Below, piece by piece: positions 33,263-41,783 of a stretch of 64,000 nt of DNA (position 1 is its first letter; every line of letters begins with the position of its first letter). The stretch covers positions 148,470 through 212,469 of the forward strand of contig NZ_NPKO01000012.1 in assembly GCF_008329605.1 (NCBI RefSeq), given 5' to 3'. The notes beneath the pieces are model-generated. The model searched no databases. It was not told the origin of the DNA and saw only the letters and a list, made by a program, of their open reading frames with translations. The DNA comes from Mycolicibacterium sp. P9-64 (GTDB lineage Bacteria; Actinomycetota; Actinomycetes; Mycobacteriales; Mycobacteriaceae). The translations under genes and the position numbers were made by a program.

Positions 33263-34953
33263 GCGCCAGGATCCGGGTGTCCGACCACCGGCTCAAGATC
33301 GCCGTGTACGCGGTGGCACTGGCGCTGTACCTCGCGGTCGGGTACTGGCTGCAGGTGCGGAACGGATTCATCCTGGGCGATGCGCTGTCGCGGGTGTCGG
33401 CCGCCCAGAGCGCGCTGTTCAGCCGCGACCCGCACCTGGCCGCCATCGGCTTCATCTTCACCCCGCTGACGTCGATGGTGCAGATCCCCGCCGTCCTGCT
33501 GAGCCCGTTGTGGCCCGAGATGACCGAACGCGCCTTCTCCGGATCCATCATGTCCGCGTTGTTCATGGCGGGTGGCGTGGTGCAGATCCTCGGCATCGGC
33601 ACCGACCGCGGGCTGCCAAGGAGCTACGTCCTCGCCATCACGGCGCTGTTCGCGCTCAACCCGATGATCGTCTTCTACGGCGCGAACGGCATGAGCGAGG
33701 CGCCGTTCATCTTCTTCACGTCCTGGGCGGTGCGTCGACTCATCATGTGGATGGTCGACGACGACGTCCACCACCTGATCGCCGCGGGCGGCATCGCGAT
33801 GGGGTTGGCCTATCTGACCCGGTACGACGCGGTGGCGTGTGTGGCCGCCGCCGGCGTGCTCGTCGGCGTCACCACCTATCTGCGGGCCCGCCCCGGGCCG
33901 CGGTTCCGGCGGGCGCTGCTGGACACGCTGCTGGTCAGCGGTCCCGGCTTCGCTGCGTTCGTCGGGTGGGCAGGGGCCAGTTGGCTGATCACCGGGGAGG
34001 CCTTCGCCCAGTTCACCTCCCAATACGGCAACGCGGCCATCCTCGCTCAGTCCGGCCAGCCGACGGAGACCTTCACGGGGGGCCTGACCTTTGCGTTGGT
34101 GTGCATCACCCTGTTGGCGCCCACCCTGGTGCCGCTCGCGGTGTGGTGTGTAATCCGGCGGTACCGTCGGCCGAACTGGGCGGTGCTGCTGGTTCCGTTG
34201 ATGCTGTACGGCGCGGCATTGGCCTTTCAGACCTACAGCTATGCCAGCGGGTCGACGTTCCCCTTCCTGCGGTTCTACATCGTGGCCATCCCCCTGTCGG
34301 CATGCCTGGCGATGTTGGCGGTCCCCGACGGTGCGTTCGTGCCCACCACCCGACCAGGCAGATACGCTCCGGCGCAACCTGTTTCACCGCTGCCGCCCCC
34401 GCGGCGGCGGTCGAAGCTGGTCTATCCGGCGGTCGCGGCCGCCTTTGCCGTGGCGGTACCCGTCACGGTGTGGGGCATGGGTCAGCCCAGGTACGCGCCG
34501 CAGGAATACGCATTGGGTGCGGTGCTGGCACCCGACCCGAACAACGTCACCGTGCGCAAGGCCACCGAACATCGCATCGCGGCGTCGTTCTCCACCGAAC
34601 GCGAGATCGCCAACTACCTGGAGCGACTGAACCTGCCGGAGAGTTCGGTGATCACCGACACGGTCTTCGGGTTCGCGGTCACCGCCGCGTCGCGCCAACC
34701 GAGGACATTCGTGGTGCCGTCGGACCCGGACTTCGTCGCCCTGCTCAACGACCCACAGAACAACGGCGTCAGATACCTGCTGGCCGTCCCGCCGACCGGA
34801 CGTGGCATCTCCGACGCCCTCAACGTCCGGTATCCGACGCTGTACGACACAGGTGCCGACATCGCGACGCTGGAGCTGGAGATCCCCAACGACGGTGACA
34901 GCCAGCCGACCTGGCGGCTCTACCGGGTCAACGAGCCCTTGGCGCCTTCCTAG
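33259..34953 (+). CDS. GT-C-fold multi-spanning glycosyltransferase-like protein
   Basis: A 564-residue protein with about 10-12 hydrophobic segments over the first 420 residues and a soluble C-terminal domain. The early loop contains GDALSRV, with an Asp in the position of the catalytic acid of GT39/ArnT-type (GT-C) enzymes. Such enzymes use polyprenyl-phosphate sugars on the outer face of the membrane. It is coupled by GTGA to the GT2 gene, implying it modifies the same polymer or lipid. Substrate unknown. The end overlaps the convergent TetR gene by 26 bp. Confidence 0.65.
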   Translation: MSARIRVSDHRLKIAVYAVALALYLAVGYWLQVRNGFILGDALSRVSAAQSALFSRDPHLAAIGFIFTPLTSMVQIPAVLLSPLWPEMTERAFSGSIMSALFMAGGVVQILGIGTDRGLPRSYVLAITALFALNPMIVFYGANGMSEAPFIFFTSWAVRRLIMWMVDDDVHHLIAAGGIAMGLAYLTRYDAVACVAAAGVLVGVTTYLRARPGPRFRRALLDTLLVSGPGFAAFVGWAGASWLITGEAFAQFTSQYGNAAILAQSGQPTETFTGGLTFALVCITLLAPTLVPLAVWCVIRRYRRPNWAVLLVPLMLYGAALAFQTYSYASGSTFPFLRFYIVAIPLSACLAMLAVPDGAFVPTTRPGRYAPAQPVSPLPPPRRRSKLVYPAVAAAFAVAVPVTVWGMGQPRYAPQEYALGAVLAPDPNNVTVRKATEHRIAASFSTEREIANYLERLNLPESSVITDTVFGFAVTAASRQPRTFVVPSDPDFVALLNDPQNNGVRYLLAVPPTGRGISDALNVRYPTLYDTGADIATLELEIPNDGDSQPTWRLYRVNEPLAPS

Positions 34954-35668
34954 CGTCCCGCGGGATCCTGACCCCGATGCCGTCGAGGAGTTGCGCCAGC
35001 CCCGAGCGGAACCCGGCGAGGGGATCGTCGGCGTCGTCGGTGAAGACGCCGGCGGCGAGCGCGGCGGTCAACGCGGGGAAGCGGGTGGGCTCGACCAGGC
35101 GGCTCAGCAGTTCGGGATACGACCGGGAGTCGATCGGTGGCGCCTCGATCGCCAGTGCCGCGGAGCCGCGAACGAAGTGCAGCACCGCCATGACCGCGGC
35201 GAGCTTGTCGCGCTCGGAGAGCGGGGTGCCTGCCATGGTCGCGAGCCCCGCGTCGAGCCAGGCCAGCTGCCCGGGATCGGCGGGCGGCCCCGATGAGGCG
35301 GCTTGCAGAATCCACGGATGTCGGTGGTAGACCCCCCACAGACCGACGGCCCAGGTCGAGAGGGCGTCACGCCAACTCCCGTCATCAGACGGTGCTGGCG
35401 GCGGTGCCGGCGCTTCGGACAGCATGAACACCACCAGCTCGTCCTTGTTGGCGACGTGTCGATACAGCGACATGGTGCCGCACCCGAGCCGTTCCGCGAG
35501 GCGGGCCATCGAAAGCGCCCCAAGTCCGTCGGCATCGGCGAGGTCGATTGCCGCGGCGACGATCCGCTCTCGGGTCAAGCCGCCGGTGCGGCGCGCCGGA
35601 CTCGGTCCCTGCCATAGCAATTCGAGCGCGCGCGGGATCGGCGTCTCGTCGGCTTCGTCGCTGGTCAT
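34928..35668 (-). CDS. TetR-family regulator (tetracycline-repressor-like C-domain)
   Basis: A 246-residue regulator. A Pro-rich start is followed by a helix-turn-helix (about 30-80) with LGALSMARLAERLGCGTMSLYRHVANKDEL. The C-terminal half resembles the TetR_C domain. It lies convergent to the polysaccharide-like operon and 45 bp from a divergent small membrane protein gene, which it may regulate. The effector is unknown. Confidence 0.83.
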   Translation of the reverse strand: MTSDEADETPIPRALELLWQGPSPARRTGGLTRERIVAAAIDLADADGLGALSMARLAERLGCGTMSLYRHVANKDELVVFMLSEAPAPPPAPSDDGSWRDALSTWAVGLWGVYHRHPWILQAASSGPPADPGQLAWLDAGLATMAGTPLSERDKLAAVMAVLHFVRGSAALAIEAPPIDSRSYPELLSRLVEPTRFPALTAALAAGVFTDDADDPLAGFRSGLAQLLDGIGVRIPRDARKAPRAR

Positions 35669-35713
35669 GTGTGGGGTCCAGCGTAACCAACCCGAGCTCT
35701 CGCCACCGTCGCC

Positions 35714-36010
35714 ATGGTGATGGCGCTGGTGCCGCTCGGTCCGTTCCTCGCCGTCAGCAGTGTCGCGCGGGCATCGCCGTGGCTGTGGTTCACGGTGAAT
35801 GGCTACCTGGCGGCGCTGTTCGCCGGGTCAGAGCCGTTGCAGAGCACCATCTTTGGCGGTGATAGTGAGCGCTTCATCTGGTTGGTGGCAGGCCTCGGCG
35901 GCATTCTCGGCTGGACGATGCCGCTGTTCGCCGTGACCTGGTGGCTCCGATGGCATCCGGTTGTGTCGCGGGCGTCAATTCGTCAACCGGCCGACACGCA
36001 GCGGGTGTAA
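35714..36010 (+). CDS. Small two-TM membrane protein
   Basis: A 98-residue protein with hydrophobic segments near 3-20 and 52-78 (LVAGLGGILGWTMPLFAVTWWL). It is divergent from the TetR gene. No family is recognised. The ATG at 35714 is the first plausible start. It ends just before the arylsulfatase start region, whose frame is open across its 3' end. Confidence 0.5.
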   Translation: MVMALVPLGPFLAVSSVARASPWLWFTVNGYLAALFAGSEPLQSTIFGGDSERFIWLVAGLGGILGWTMPLFAVTWWLRWHPVVSRASIRQPADTQRV

Positions 36011-36021
36011 CCTCCGGGCGA

Positions 36022-38403
36022 GTGGCCAGGGCGAGCGAAGCGACGGGACGAAAATTGAACCAATTCAGCGGCAAGATCGAACTCGACATCCGCGACTCCG
36101 AGCCGGACTGGGGTCCCTACGCAGCGCCGACCGCGCCGCCCGAAGCGCCCAACGTTCTATATCTGGTGTGGGACGACACGGGCATCGCCACGTGGGACTG
36201 CTTCGGCGGCCTCGTCGAGATGCCTGCCATGAGCCGCATCGCCGAGCGGGGGGTGCGACTCTCGCAGTTCCACACCACGGCGTTGTGCTCGCCGACTCGG
36301 GCGTCGTTGCTCACCGGGCGCAACGCCACCACCGTGGGGATGGCGACCATCGAGGAGTTCACCGATGGCTTCCCGAACTGCAATGGCCGGATCCCGTTCG
36401 ACACCGCGCTGCTCTCCGAGGTGCTCGCCGAACGCGGCTACAACACCTACTGCGTGGGGAAGTGGCACCTGACGCCGCTCGAGGAGTCCAATCTGGCTTC
36501 CACGAAACGACATTGGCCGCTGAGCCGCGGTTTCGAGCGGTTCTACGGGTTCATGGGTGGGGAGACCGATCAGTGGTACCCGGAGTTGGTGTACGACAAC
36601 CATCCGGTCTCTGCGCCCGCCACGCCCGAAGAGGGTTACCACCTGTCGAAGGACCTGGCCGACAAGACCATCGAGTTCATCCGTGACGCGAAGGTGATCG
36701 CACCGGACAAGCCGTGGTTCAGTTACCTGTGCCCCGGCGCGGGGCACGCGCCGCATCACGTCTTCAAGGAGTGGGCCGACAAGTACGCAGGGCGCTTCGA
36801 CATGGGCTATGAGGCCTACCGCGAGATCGTGCTCGAGAACCAGAAGAAGCTCGGCATCGTCCCGCAGGACACCGAATTGTCGCCCGTCAACCCGTATCTC
36901 GACGTCAAGGGTCCCAACGGGGAGGCGTGGCCGCATCAGGACACGGTGCGGCCGTGGGACACGCTGAACGACGAGGAGAAGCGGTTGTTCAGCCGGATGG
37001 CCGAGGTCTTCGCCGGCTTCCTGTCCTACACCGATGCCCAGATCGGCCGCGTGCTCGACTATCTCGACGAGTCCGGGCAGCTGGACAACACCATCATCGT
37101 CGTCATCTCCGACAACGGCGCCAGTGGTGAAGGCGGCCCGAACGGATCAGTCAACGAGAGCAAGTTCTTCAACGGCTACGTCGACACGGTCGAGGAGAGC
37201 ATGCGCTTCTACGACCATCTCGGCGGACCGGACACCTACAACCACTATCCGATCGGTTGGGCGATGGCGTTCAATACGCCATACAAGCTGTTCAAGCGAT
37301 ACGCCTCGCACGAGGGTGGCATCGCCGACACGGCGATCATCTCCTGGCCCAACGGAATCGACGCCCACGGCGAGGTCCGCGACAACTACGTCAACGTCTG
37401 CGACGTCACGCCGACCATCTACGAGCTGCTCGGAATCACGCCGCCCGACGAAGTCGCCGGCATTGCGCAGAAGCCGCTCGACGGGGTCAGTTTCAAGGCG
37501 GCGCTTGATGATTCGACCGCCGACACGGGCAAGAAGACGCAGTTCTACACCATGCTCGGCACCCGGGGCATCTGGCACGACGGCTGGTTCGCCAATACCG
37601 TGCACGCCGCCAGCCCGGCCGGTTGGTCGCACTTCGACGACGACCGCTGGGAGCTCTTCCACATCGAAGCCGACCGCAGCCAGTGCCACGACCTCGCCGC
37701 CGAACAGCCGGAGAAGCTCGAGGAGCTCAAGGCACTCTGGTTCGCCGAGGCCGACAAGTACAACGGGCTTCCGCTCGGTGACCTCAACATCTTCGAGACC
37801 ATGGGCCGCTTCCGGCCCTACCTCTCGGTCGACCGCAAGAACTTCACCTACTACCCGGGCACCGCCGAGGTGGGCATGGGTGCGGCGGCCGAGCTCCGTG
37901 GCCAGTCCTTCTCGGTCCTCGCCGAGGTGACCGTCGACTCCACCGGCGCGGAGGGCGTGCTGTTCAAGCAGGGTGCAGGCCACGGCGGCCATGTCCTGTT
38001 CATCCAGGACGGCCGGCTGCACTACGTCTACAACTTCATGGGCGAAGACGAGCAGAAGCTCACCGCCTCCGACCCGATTCCGCTTGGCAGCCACGTATTC
38101 GGTGTCCGCTACGAACGCACCGGCACCGTCGAAGGCAGCCACACGCCTGTCGGGGACGTGTCGCTGTACGTGGACGGGGACACCGTCGCGACCCTGTCGG
38201 GCGTGCGCGCCCATCCCGGCACCTTCGGTCTCGCCGGCGGCGGCATCGCGGTGGGTCGCAACGGCGGTCAGCCCGTCTCGAGTGCCTACAAGGCGCCGTA
38301 CGACTTCACCGGCGGCACGATCGCTAAGGTGGTGGTGGACATCTCGGGAACGCCCTACGTGGACGTGGAACGAGACCTTGCGAAGGCATTCTCTAAGGAC
38401 TGA
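36022..38403 (+). CDS. atsA: Arylsulfatase (type I, formylglycine-dependent)
   Basis: About 793 residues. Metal-binding DD (near residue 51) in LYLVWDDTG and the sulfatase signature CSPTR (Cys89), whose Cys becomes formylglycine, are clear. GKWHL and SDNGASGEGG motifs follow. The C-terminal 180 or so residues form a beta-sandwich-like domain. Substrate is an unknown sulfate ester. Start is uncertain: GTG at 36022 or TTG at 36055; conserved sequence begins near IELDIRDSEPDW. M. tuberculosis atsA (Rv0711) occupies the same position between S10 and spc operons (from memory). Confidence 0.9.
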   Translation: MARASEATGRKLNQFSGKIELDIRDSEPDWGPYAAPTAPPEAPNVLYLVWDDTGIATWDCFGGLVEMPAMSRIAERGVRLSQFHTTALCSPTRASLLTGRNATTVGMATIEEFTDGFPNCNGRIPFDTALLSEVLAERGYNTYCVGKWHLTPLEESNLASTKRHWPLSRGFERFYGFMGGETDQWYPELVYDNHPVSAPATPEEGYHLSKDLADKTIEFIRDAKVIAPDKPWFSYLCPGAGHAPHHVFKEWADKYAGRFDMGYEAYREIVLENQKKLGIVPQDTELSPVNPYLDVKGPNGEAWPHQDTVRPWDTLNDEEKRLFSRMAEVFAGFLSYTDAQIGRVLDYLDESGQLDNTIIVVISDNGASGEGGPNGSVNESKFFNGYVDTVEESMRFYDHLGGPDTYNHYPIGWAMAFNTPYKLFKRYASHEGGIADTAIISWPNGIDAHGEVRDNYVNVCDVTPTIYELLGITPPDEVAGIAQKPLDGVSFKAALDDSTADTGKKTQFYTMLGTRGIWHDGWFANTVHAASPAGWSHFDDDRWELFHIEADRSQCHDLAAEQPEKLEELKALWFAEADKYNGLPLGDLNIFETMGRFRPYLSVDRKNFTYYPGTAEVGMGAAAELRGQSFSVLAEVTVDSTGAEGVLFKQGAGHGGHVLFIQDGRLHYVYNFMGEDEQKLTASDPIPLGSHVFGVRYERTGTVEGSHTPVGDVSLYVDGDTVATLSGVRAHPGTFGLAGGGIAVGRNGGQPVSSAYKAPYDFTGGTIAKVVVDISGTPYVDVERDLAKAFSKD

Positions 38404-39098
38404 TGAACCTCGGGCGATGGACAGGCGTCGCGCTCGTGTTCGTGGCGGCGGGCGCGGCGTCATCCTGCGTCCGCACCGATGAGGGCGTCCCCGTCGCCGC
38501 ATCATCCGTCGAGGCAACCGCGAAACCACTCCCCGGCTCCGAACCGCCGTCCGGCGTAAGCGACCAAGCCCCGCCGGGTGTCGTGCCAACGATTCAGGTG
38601 CCGGTGCCCGTCGACGCCGTGACGTGCGCGGCCCCTGGCAAGCCGGGGGCCGTGGTCACCGCCGCCGTCTCCGATCCGACGGCGCCCAAGATCACCGTTT
38701 CGGTACCGCCGGGCTGGAACTCATCCCCGGGCAGCGGCGACGTCGGGGCGCGCATGGACGGCCCCGATGGCATGTCGGCCACCGTGACGATCGCCCCGTC
38801 CGGGCTGGACCCGGCCAAGGCCTTCCGCGACTACACCGACCAGGTGATGTCCCAGTCGCCCGTCAGCAGCGTCAGCATCCTGCCGGGGGAGCTGTGCGAC
38901 TACAGCGGCCAGAAGCTCATGGGCGCATGGTCGGACACCCCGCAGAACTCCGTCCAGTTCGTCGACCGCATCGTGCACGTCTGGACCAACACGAAGAACT
39001 TCCTGGTCTCGGTTCACGTGCAGGCGCCCACCGGCGTCGACCAACTGGATGCGGCGGGAAAGTTGCTCACCGAGGACTTCGAGGTCCGCCTCCCTTGA
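38403..39098 (+). CDS. Putative lipoprotein between sulfatase and FGE
   Basis: A 231-residue protein with an N-terminal hydrophobic stretch ending in AASSC (lipobox, Cys at about 22), then a Pro/Val-rich linker. A globular domain follows (about 90-231, VSVPPGWNSSPGSGD onward) that resembles LpqN/LpqT-type mycobacterial lipoprotein domains. The start shares a base with the atsA stop (TGATG), and the FGE gene follows 4 nt after its stop. It is therefore in the sulfatase operon. Function unknown. Confidence 0.72.
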   Translation: MNLGRWTGVALVFVAAGAASSCVRTDEGVPVAASSVEATAKPLPGSEPPSGVSDQAPPGVVPTIQVPVPVDAVTCAAPGKPGAVVTAAVSDPTAPKITVSVPPGWNSSPGSGDVGARMDGPDGMSATVTIAPSGLDPAKAFRDYTDQVMSQSPVSSVSILPGELCDYSGQKLMGAWSDTPQNSVQFVDRIVHVWTNTKNFLVSVHVQAPTGVDQLDAAGKLLTEDFEVRLP

Positions 39099-39102
39099 CT
39101 CG

Positions 39103-39996
39103 ATGCTGACGGAATTGGTCGAGCTGCCCGCCGGATCGTTCCGGATGGGCTCTACGCGCTTCTACCCAGAAGAGGTCCCGGTGCACACCGCGACCGTCGA
39201 GGCGTTCGCCATCGAACGGCATCCGGTGACGAATGCGCAGTACGCCGAATTCGTCGGCGACACAGGGCACGTCACGGTCGCCGAGCAGCCGCTCGATCCC
39301 GCGCTGTACCCAGGGGTGGCCGCCGAGGACCTGGTGCCGGGGGCGCTGGTGTTCCGGCCGACGGCGGGACCCGTCGACCTCCGGGACTGGCGGCAGTGGT
39401 GGCACTGGGTGCCCGGTGCCTGCTGGCGCCACCCGTTCGGCCCCGGCAGTGACGTCCACGAGTTGGCGGATCATCCCGTCGTGCAGCTGGCGTACACCGA
39501 CGCCGCGGCATACGCGCACTGGGCGGGCAGGCGGCTGCCCACCGAAGCGGAGTGGGAGTACGCCGCACGGGGTGGCGCGACGACGACATACGCCTGGGGT
39601 GACGAGGTGGCGCCGGAAGGCCGGTTGATGGCCAACACCTGGCAAGGCCGGTTTCCGTACGTCAACGACGGGGCGCTGGGCTGGGTCGGCACCTCGCCGG
39701 TCGGGACGTTTCCGTCGAACGGGTTCGGCCTGGTCGACATGATCGGCAACGTGTGGGAGTGGACGACGACTCGGTACTCCGCCCACCATCCCGGGGTCTC
39801 GAAAGGATGCTGCACGCCGTCCGCAACGTCGTCTTGGATGCCGGACCCGAACGTCAACCAGACGCTGAAGGGCGGCTCGCACCTGTGCGCGCCCGAGTAT
39901 TGCCATCGCTACCGGCCCGCGGCGCGGTCGTCGCAGTCACAGGACAGCGCGACCACCCATATCGGTTTCCGTTGCGTGATCTCCCTCCCCGACTGA
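39103..39996 (+). CDS. Formylglycine-generating enzyme
   Basis: A 297-residue FGE-sulfatase domain protein. It starts at ELPAGSFRMGS and ends with LKGGSHLCAPEYCHRYRPAAR and HIGFRCV. The CxxxxC pair is the copper-binding active site that oxidises the sulfatase CxPxR cysteine to formylglycine. Encoded two genes after atsA, its obvious client. The length matches the stand-alone actinobacterial enzyme. An upstream in-frame start lies inside the lipoprotein gene and is rejected. Confidence 0.92.
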   Translation: MLTELVELPAGSFRMGSTRFYPEEVPVHTATVEAFAIERHPVTNAQYAEFVGDTGHVTVAEQPLDPALYPGVAAEDLVPGALVFRPTAGPVDLRDWRQWWHWVPGACWRHPFGPGSDVHELADHPVVQLAYTDAAAYAHWAGRRLPTEAEWEYAARGGATTTYAWGDEVAPEGRLMANTWQGRFPYVNDGALGWVGTSPVGTFPSNGFGLVDMIGNVWEWTTTRYSAHHPGVSKGCCTPSATSSWMPDPNVNQTLKGGSHLCAPEYCHRYRPAARSSQSQDSATTHIGFRCVISLPD

Positions 39997-40060
39997 CCGC
40001 GAGCGTGCGCGGTTGCGCCATTTTTGTCGGCGCGTCGCCCGCAGACCCGCACGCTCGCGG
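39997..40060 (+). terminator. Long inverted repeat after the FGE gene
   Basis: Perfect 13-bp arms CCGCGAGCGTGCG (39997-40009) and CGCACGCTCGCGG (40048-40060) flank a 38-nt loop that itself contains a GCGCC/GGCGC pair. It directly follows the FGE stop and precedes the spc promoter, so it most likely terminates the sulfatase operon. Confidence 0.55.
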
Positions 40061-40076
40061 GGAGATCGGCGAGGAT

Positions 40077-40105
40077 TTGGAGCATTCGCAGAGCTCACCT
40101 AGTAT
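40077..40105 (+). promoter_or_regulatory. spc operon promoter
   Basis: TTGGAG (40077-40082), a 17-bp spacer and TAGTAT (40100-40105). The start-site region GGGTTGCCTTG (40110-40120) is identical to that of the S10 promoter. The predicted leader is about 128 nt and contains a small GGCTG/CAGCC hairpin (40131-40148). Confidence 0.65.
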
Positions 40106-40239
40106 GTAGGGGTTGCCTTGGGCAGACCTCGGCTGGCATTCGTCAGCCCTGCGTGCCCTTCGGCAACGAAGACCGCGTACGTCGAGCAACTCAATGCTGC
40201 TCACCGTGCGTAATGCGTGTAAGAAATCGAGGAGATCGA

Positions 40240-40608
40240 GTGATTCAGCAGGAATCGCGGCTGAAGGTCGCCGACAACACGGGTGCCAAGGAAATCTTGT
40301 GCATCCGCGTTCTCGGTGGCTCGGGACGGCGCTACGCCGGCATCGGCGATGTCATCGTGGCGACCGTCAAGGACGCCATCCCGGGCGGAAACGTCAAGCG
40401 GGGCGACGTCGTCAAGGCCGTCATCGTGCGCACCGTCAAGGAGCGCCGCCGTGCCGACGGCAGCTACATCAAGTTCGACGAGAACGCCGCCGTCATCATC
40501 AAGGCCGACAACGACCCGCGTGGTACCCGCATCTTCGGGCCGGTTGGCCGCGAACTGCGCGAGAAGCGCTTCATGAAGATCGTTTCGCTTGCCCCGGAGG
40601 TGCTGTAA
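40240..40608 (+). CDS. rplN: 50S ribosomal protein L14
   Basis: A 122-residue L14 starting with GTG (MIQQESRLKVADNTGAKEI) after GGAG. The signature region GDVIVATVKDAIP and the C-terminal FMKIVSLAPEVL are intact. L14 forms part of the intersubunit bridge and binds the silencing factor RsfS. It is the first gene of the spc operon. Confidence 0.98.
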   Translation: MIQQESRLKVADNTGAKEILCIRVLGGSGRRYAGIGDVIVATVKDAIPGGNVKRGDVVKAVIVRTVKERRRADGSYIKFDENAAVIIKADNDPRGTRIFGPVGRELREKRFMKIVSLAPEVL

Positions 40609-40926
40609 ATGAAGGTGCACAAGGGTGACACCGTCCTCGTCGTCTCTGGCAAGGACAAGGGTGCCAAGGGCAAGGTCCTGCAGGCATACCCGGACCGCAA
40701 CAAGGTGCTCGTCCAGGGCGTCAACCGGATCAAGAAGCACACCGCCATCTCGAGCAACGAGCGTGGCGCGCAGTCCGGCGGCATCGTCACGCAGGAAGCG
40801 GCGATCCACGTGAGCAACGTGATGGTGGTCGACTCCGACGGCAACCCGACGCGAATCGGCTACCGCGTCGACGAGGAGAGCGGCAAGAAGGTCCGCGTCT
40901 CCAAGCGCAACGGCAAGGACATTTAG
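40609..40926 (+). CDS. rplX: 50S ribosomal protein L24
   Basis: A 105-residue L24 with the KOW motif VHKGDTVLVVSGKDKGAKGKVL at the N-terminus. L24 is an assembly initiator near the tunnel exit. It follows rplN with no gap. Confidence 0.97.
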   Translation: MKVHKGDTVLVVSGKDKGAKGKVLQAYPDRNKVLVQGVNRIKKHTAISSNERGAQSGGIVTQEAAIHVSNVMVVDSDGNPTRIGYRVDEESGKKVRVSKRNGKDI

Positions 40927-40928
40927 GC

Positions 40929-41501
40929 ATGACCACCGCAGAAACCACTGAGAAGACCCTGCCTCGCCTGAAGCAGCGCTACCGCGAAGAGATCAAGGAC
41001 GCGCTGAACACCGAGTTCGGCTACGCCAACGTCATGCAGATCCCCGGCGTGGTCAAGGTGATCGTGAACATGGGCGTCGGTGACGCCGCTCGCGACGCCA
41101 AGCTGATCAACGGCGCGGTCAACGACCTCTCGCTGATCACCGGCCAGAAGCCCGAGATCCGCAAGGCCCGCAAGTCGATCGCACAGTTCAAGCTCCGCGA
41201 GGGCATGCCGATCGGCGCCCGCGTGACGCTGCGCGGCGACCGCATGTGGGAGTTCCTGGACCGCCTCGTGTCCATCGCGCTTCCCCGTATCCGTGACTTC
41301 CGTGGCCTGTCGCCCAAGCAGTTCGACGGCAACGGCAACTACACCTTCGGGCTCTCCGAGCAGTCGGTGTTCCACGAGATCGACGTGGACAGCATCGACC
41401 GCCCCCGCGGCATGGACATCACCGTCGTCACCACGGCGACGACCGACGACGAAGGTCGCGCGCTGCTGCGTGCGCTGGGCTTTCCGTTCAAGGAGAACTG
41501 A
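40929..41501 (+). CDS. rplE: 50S ribosomal protein L5
   Basis: A 190-residue L5. The conserved signature (VMQIPGVVKVIVNMGVG) and FRGLSPKQFDGNGNYTFG are present. L5 binds 5S rRNA and contacts the P-site tRNA. It starts 2 nt after rplX. Confidence 0.98.
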   Translation: MTTAETTEKTLPRLKQRYREEIKDALNTEFGYANVMQIPGVVKVIVNMGVGDAARDAKLINGAVNDLSLITGQKPEIRKARKSIAQFKLREGMPIGARVTLRGDRMWEFLDRLVSIALPRIRDFRGLSPKQFDGNGNYTFGLSEQSVFHEIDVDSIDRPRGMDITVVTTATTDDEGRALLRALGFPFKEN

Positions 41502-41505
41502 GCTA

Positions 41506-41691
41506 ATGGCAAAGAAGGCTCTGGTCATCAAGGCCAACAAGAAGCCGAAGTTCGCGGTCCGCGGTTACACGCGTTGCAACAGGTGCGGCCGCCCCCATGC
41601 CGTGTACCGCAAGTTCGGCCTGTGCCGAATCTGCCTGCGGGAGATGGCGCATGCGGGCGAACTGCCCGGCGTGCAGAAGTCCAGCTGGTAA
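41506..41691 (+). CDS. rpsZ: 30S ribosomal protein S14 type Z (zinc-binding)
   Basis: A 61-residue S14 with CNRCGRPHAV and CRICLREMA, two CxxC pairs that bind zinc. This is the short zinc-dependent paralog; mycobacteria also encode a longer zinc-free version elsewhere that replaces it when zinc is scarce. It starts 4 nt after rplE. Confidence 0.97.
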   Translation: MAKKALVIKANKKPKFAVRGYTRCNRCGRPHAVYRKFGLCRICLREMAHAGELPGVQKSSW

Positions 41692-41729
41692 CGGCCCACT
41701 ACTACTAACAACGGTTGCGGTAGGCCTCT

Positions 41730-41746
41730 CCCCAAAGAATTTGGGG
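41730..41746 (+). promoter_or_regulatory. Intercistronic hairpin between rpsZ and rpsH
   Basis: CCCCAAA-GAA-TTTGGGG forms a perfect 7-bp stem in the 92-nt rpsZ-rpsH gap, flanked by further pairing potential (GGTTGCGG with GGAACCGCC). It could be a processing site, an attenuator or an r-protein feedback site. Confidence 0.4.
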
Positions 41747-41783
41747 CTGTGGGAACCGCCGCGAGGAAGGTGAACTGGCTGTC

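Noticed and set aside
32060..34377. Two long minus-strand frames opposite the GT2 and GT-C genes
   Set aside because: Gln/Arg/His-rich shadow translations with no recognisable domains, while the plus-strand frames have clear catalytic motifs and coupled starts.
37147..38589. 480-codon minus-strand frame opposite atsA
   Set aside because: Overlaps the conserved sulfatase C-terminal domain and has no homology-like features.
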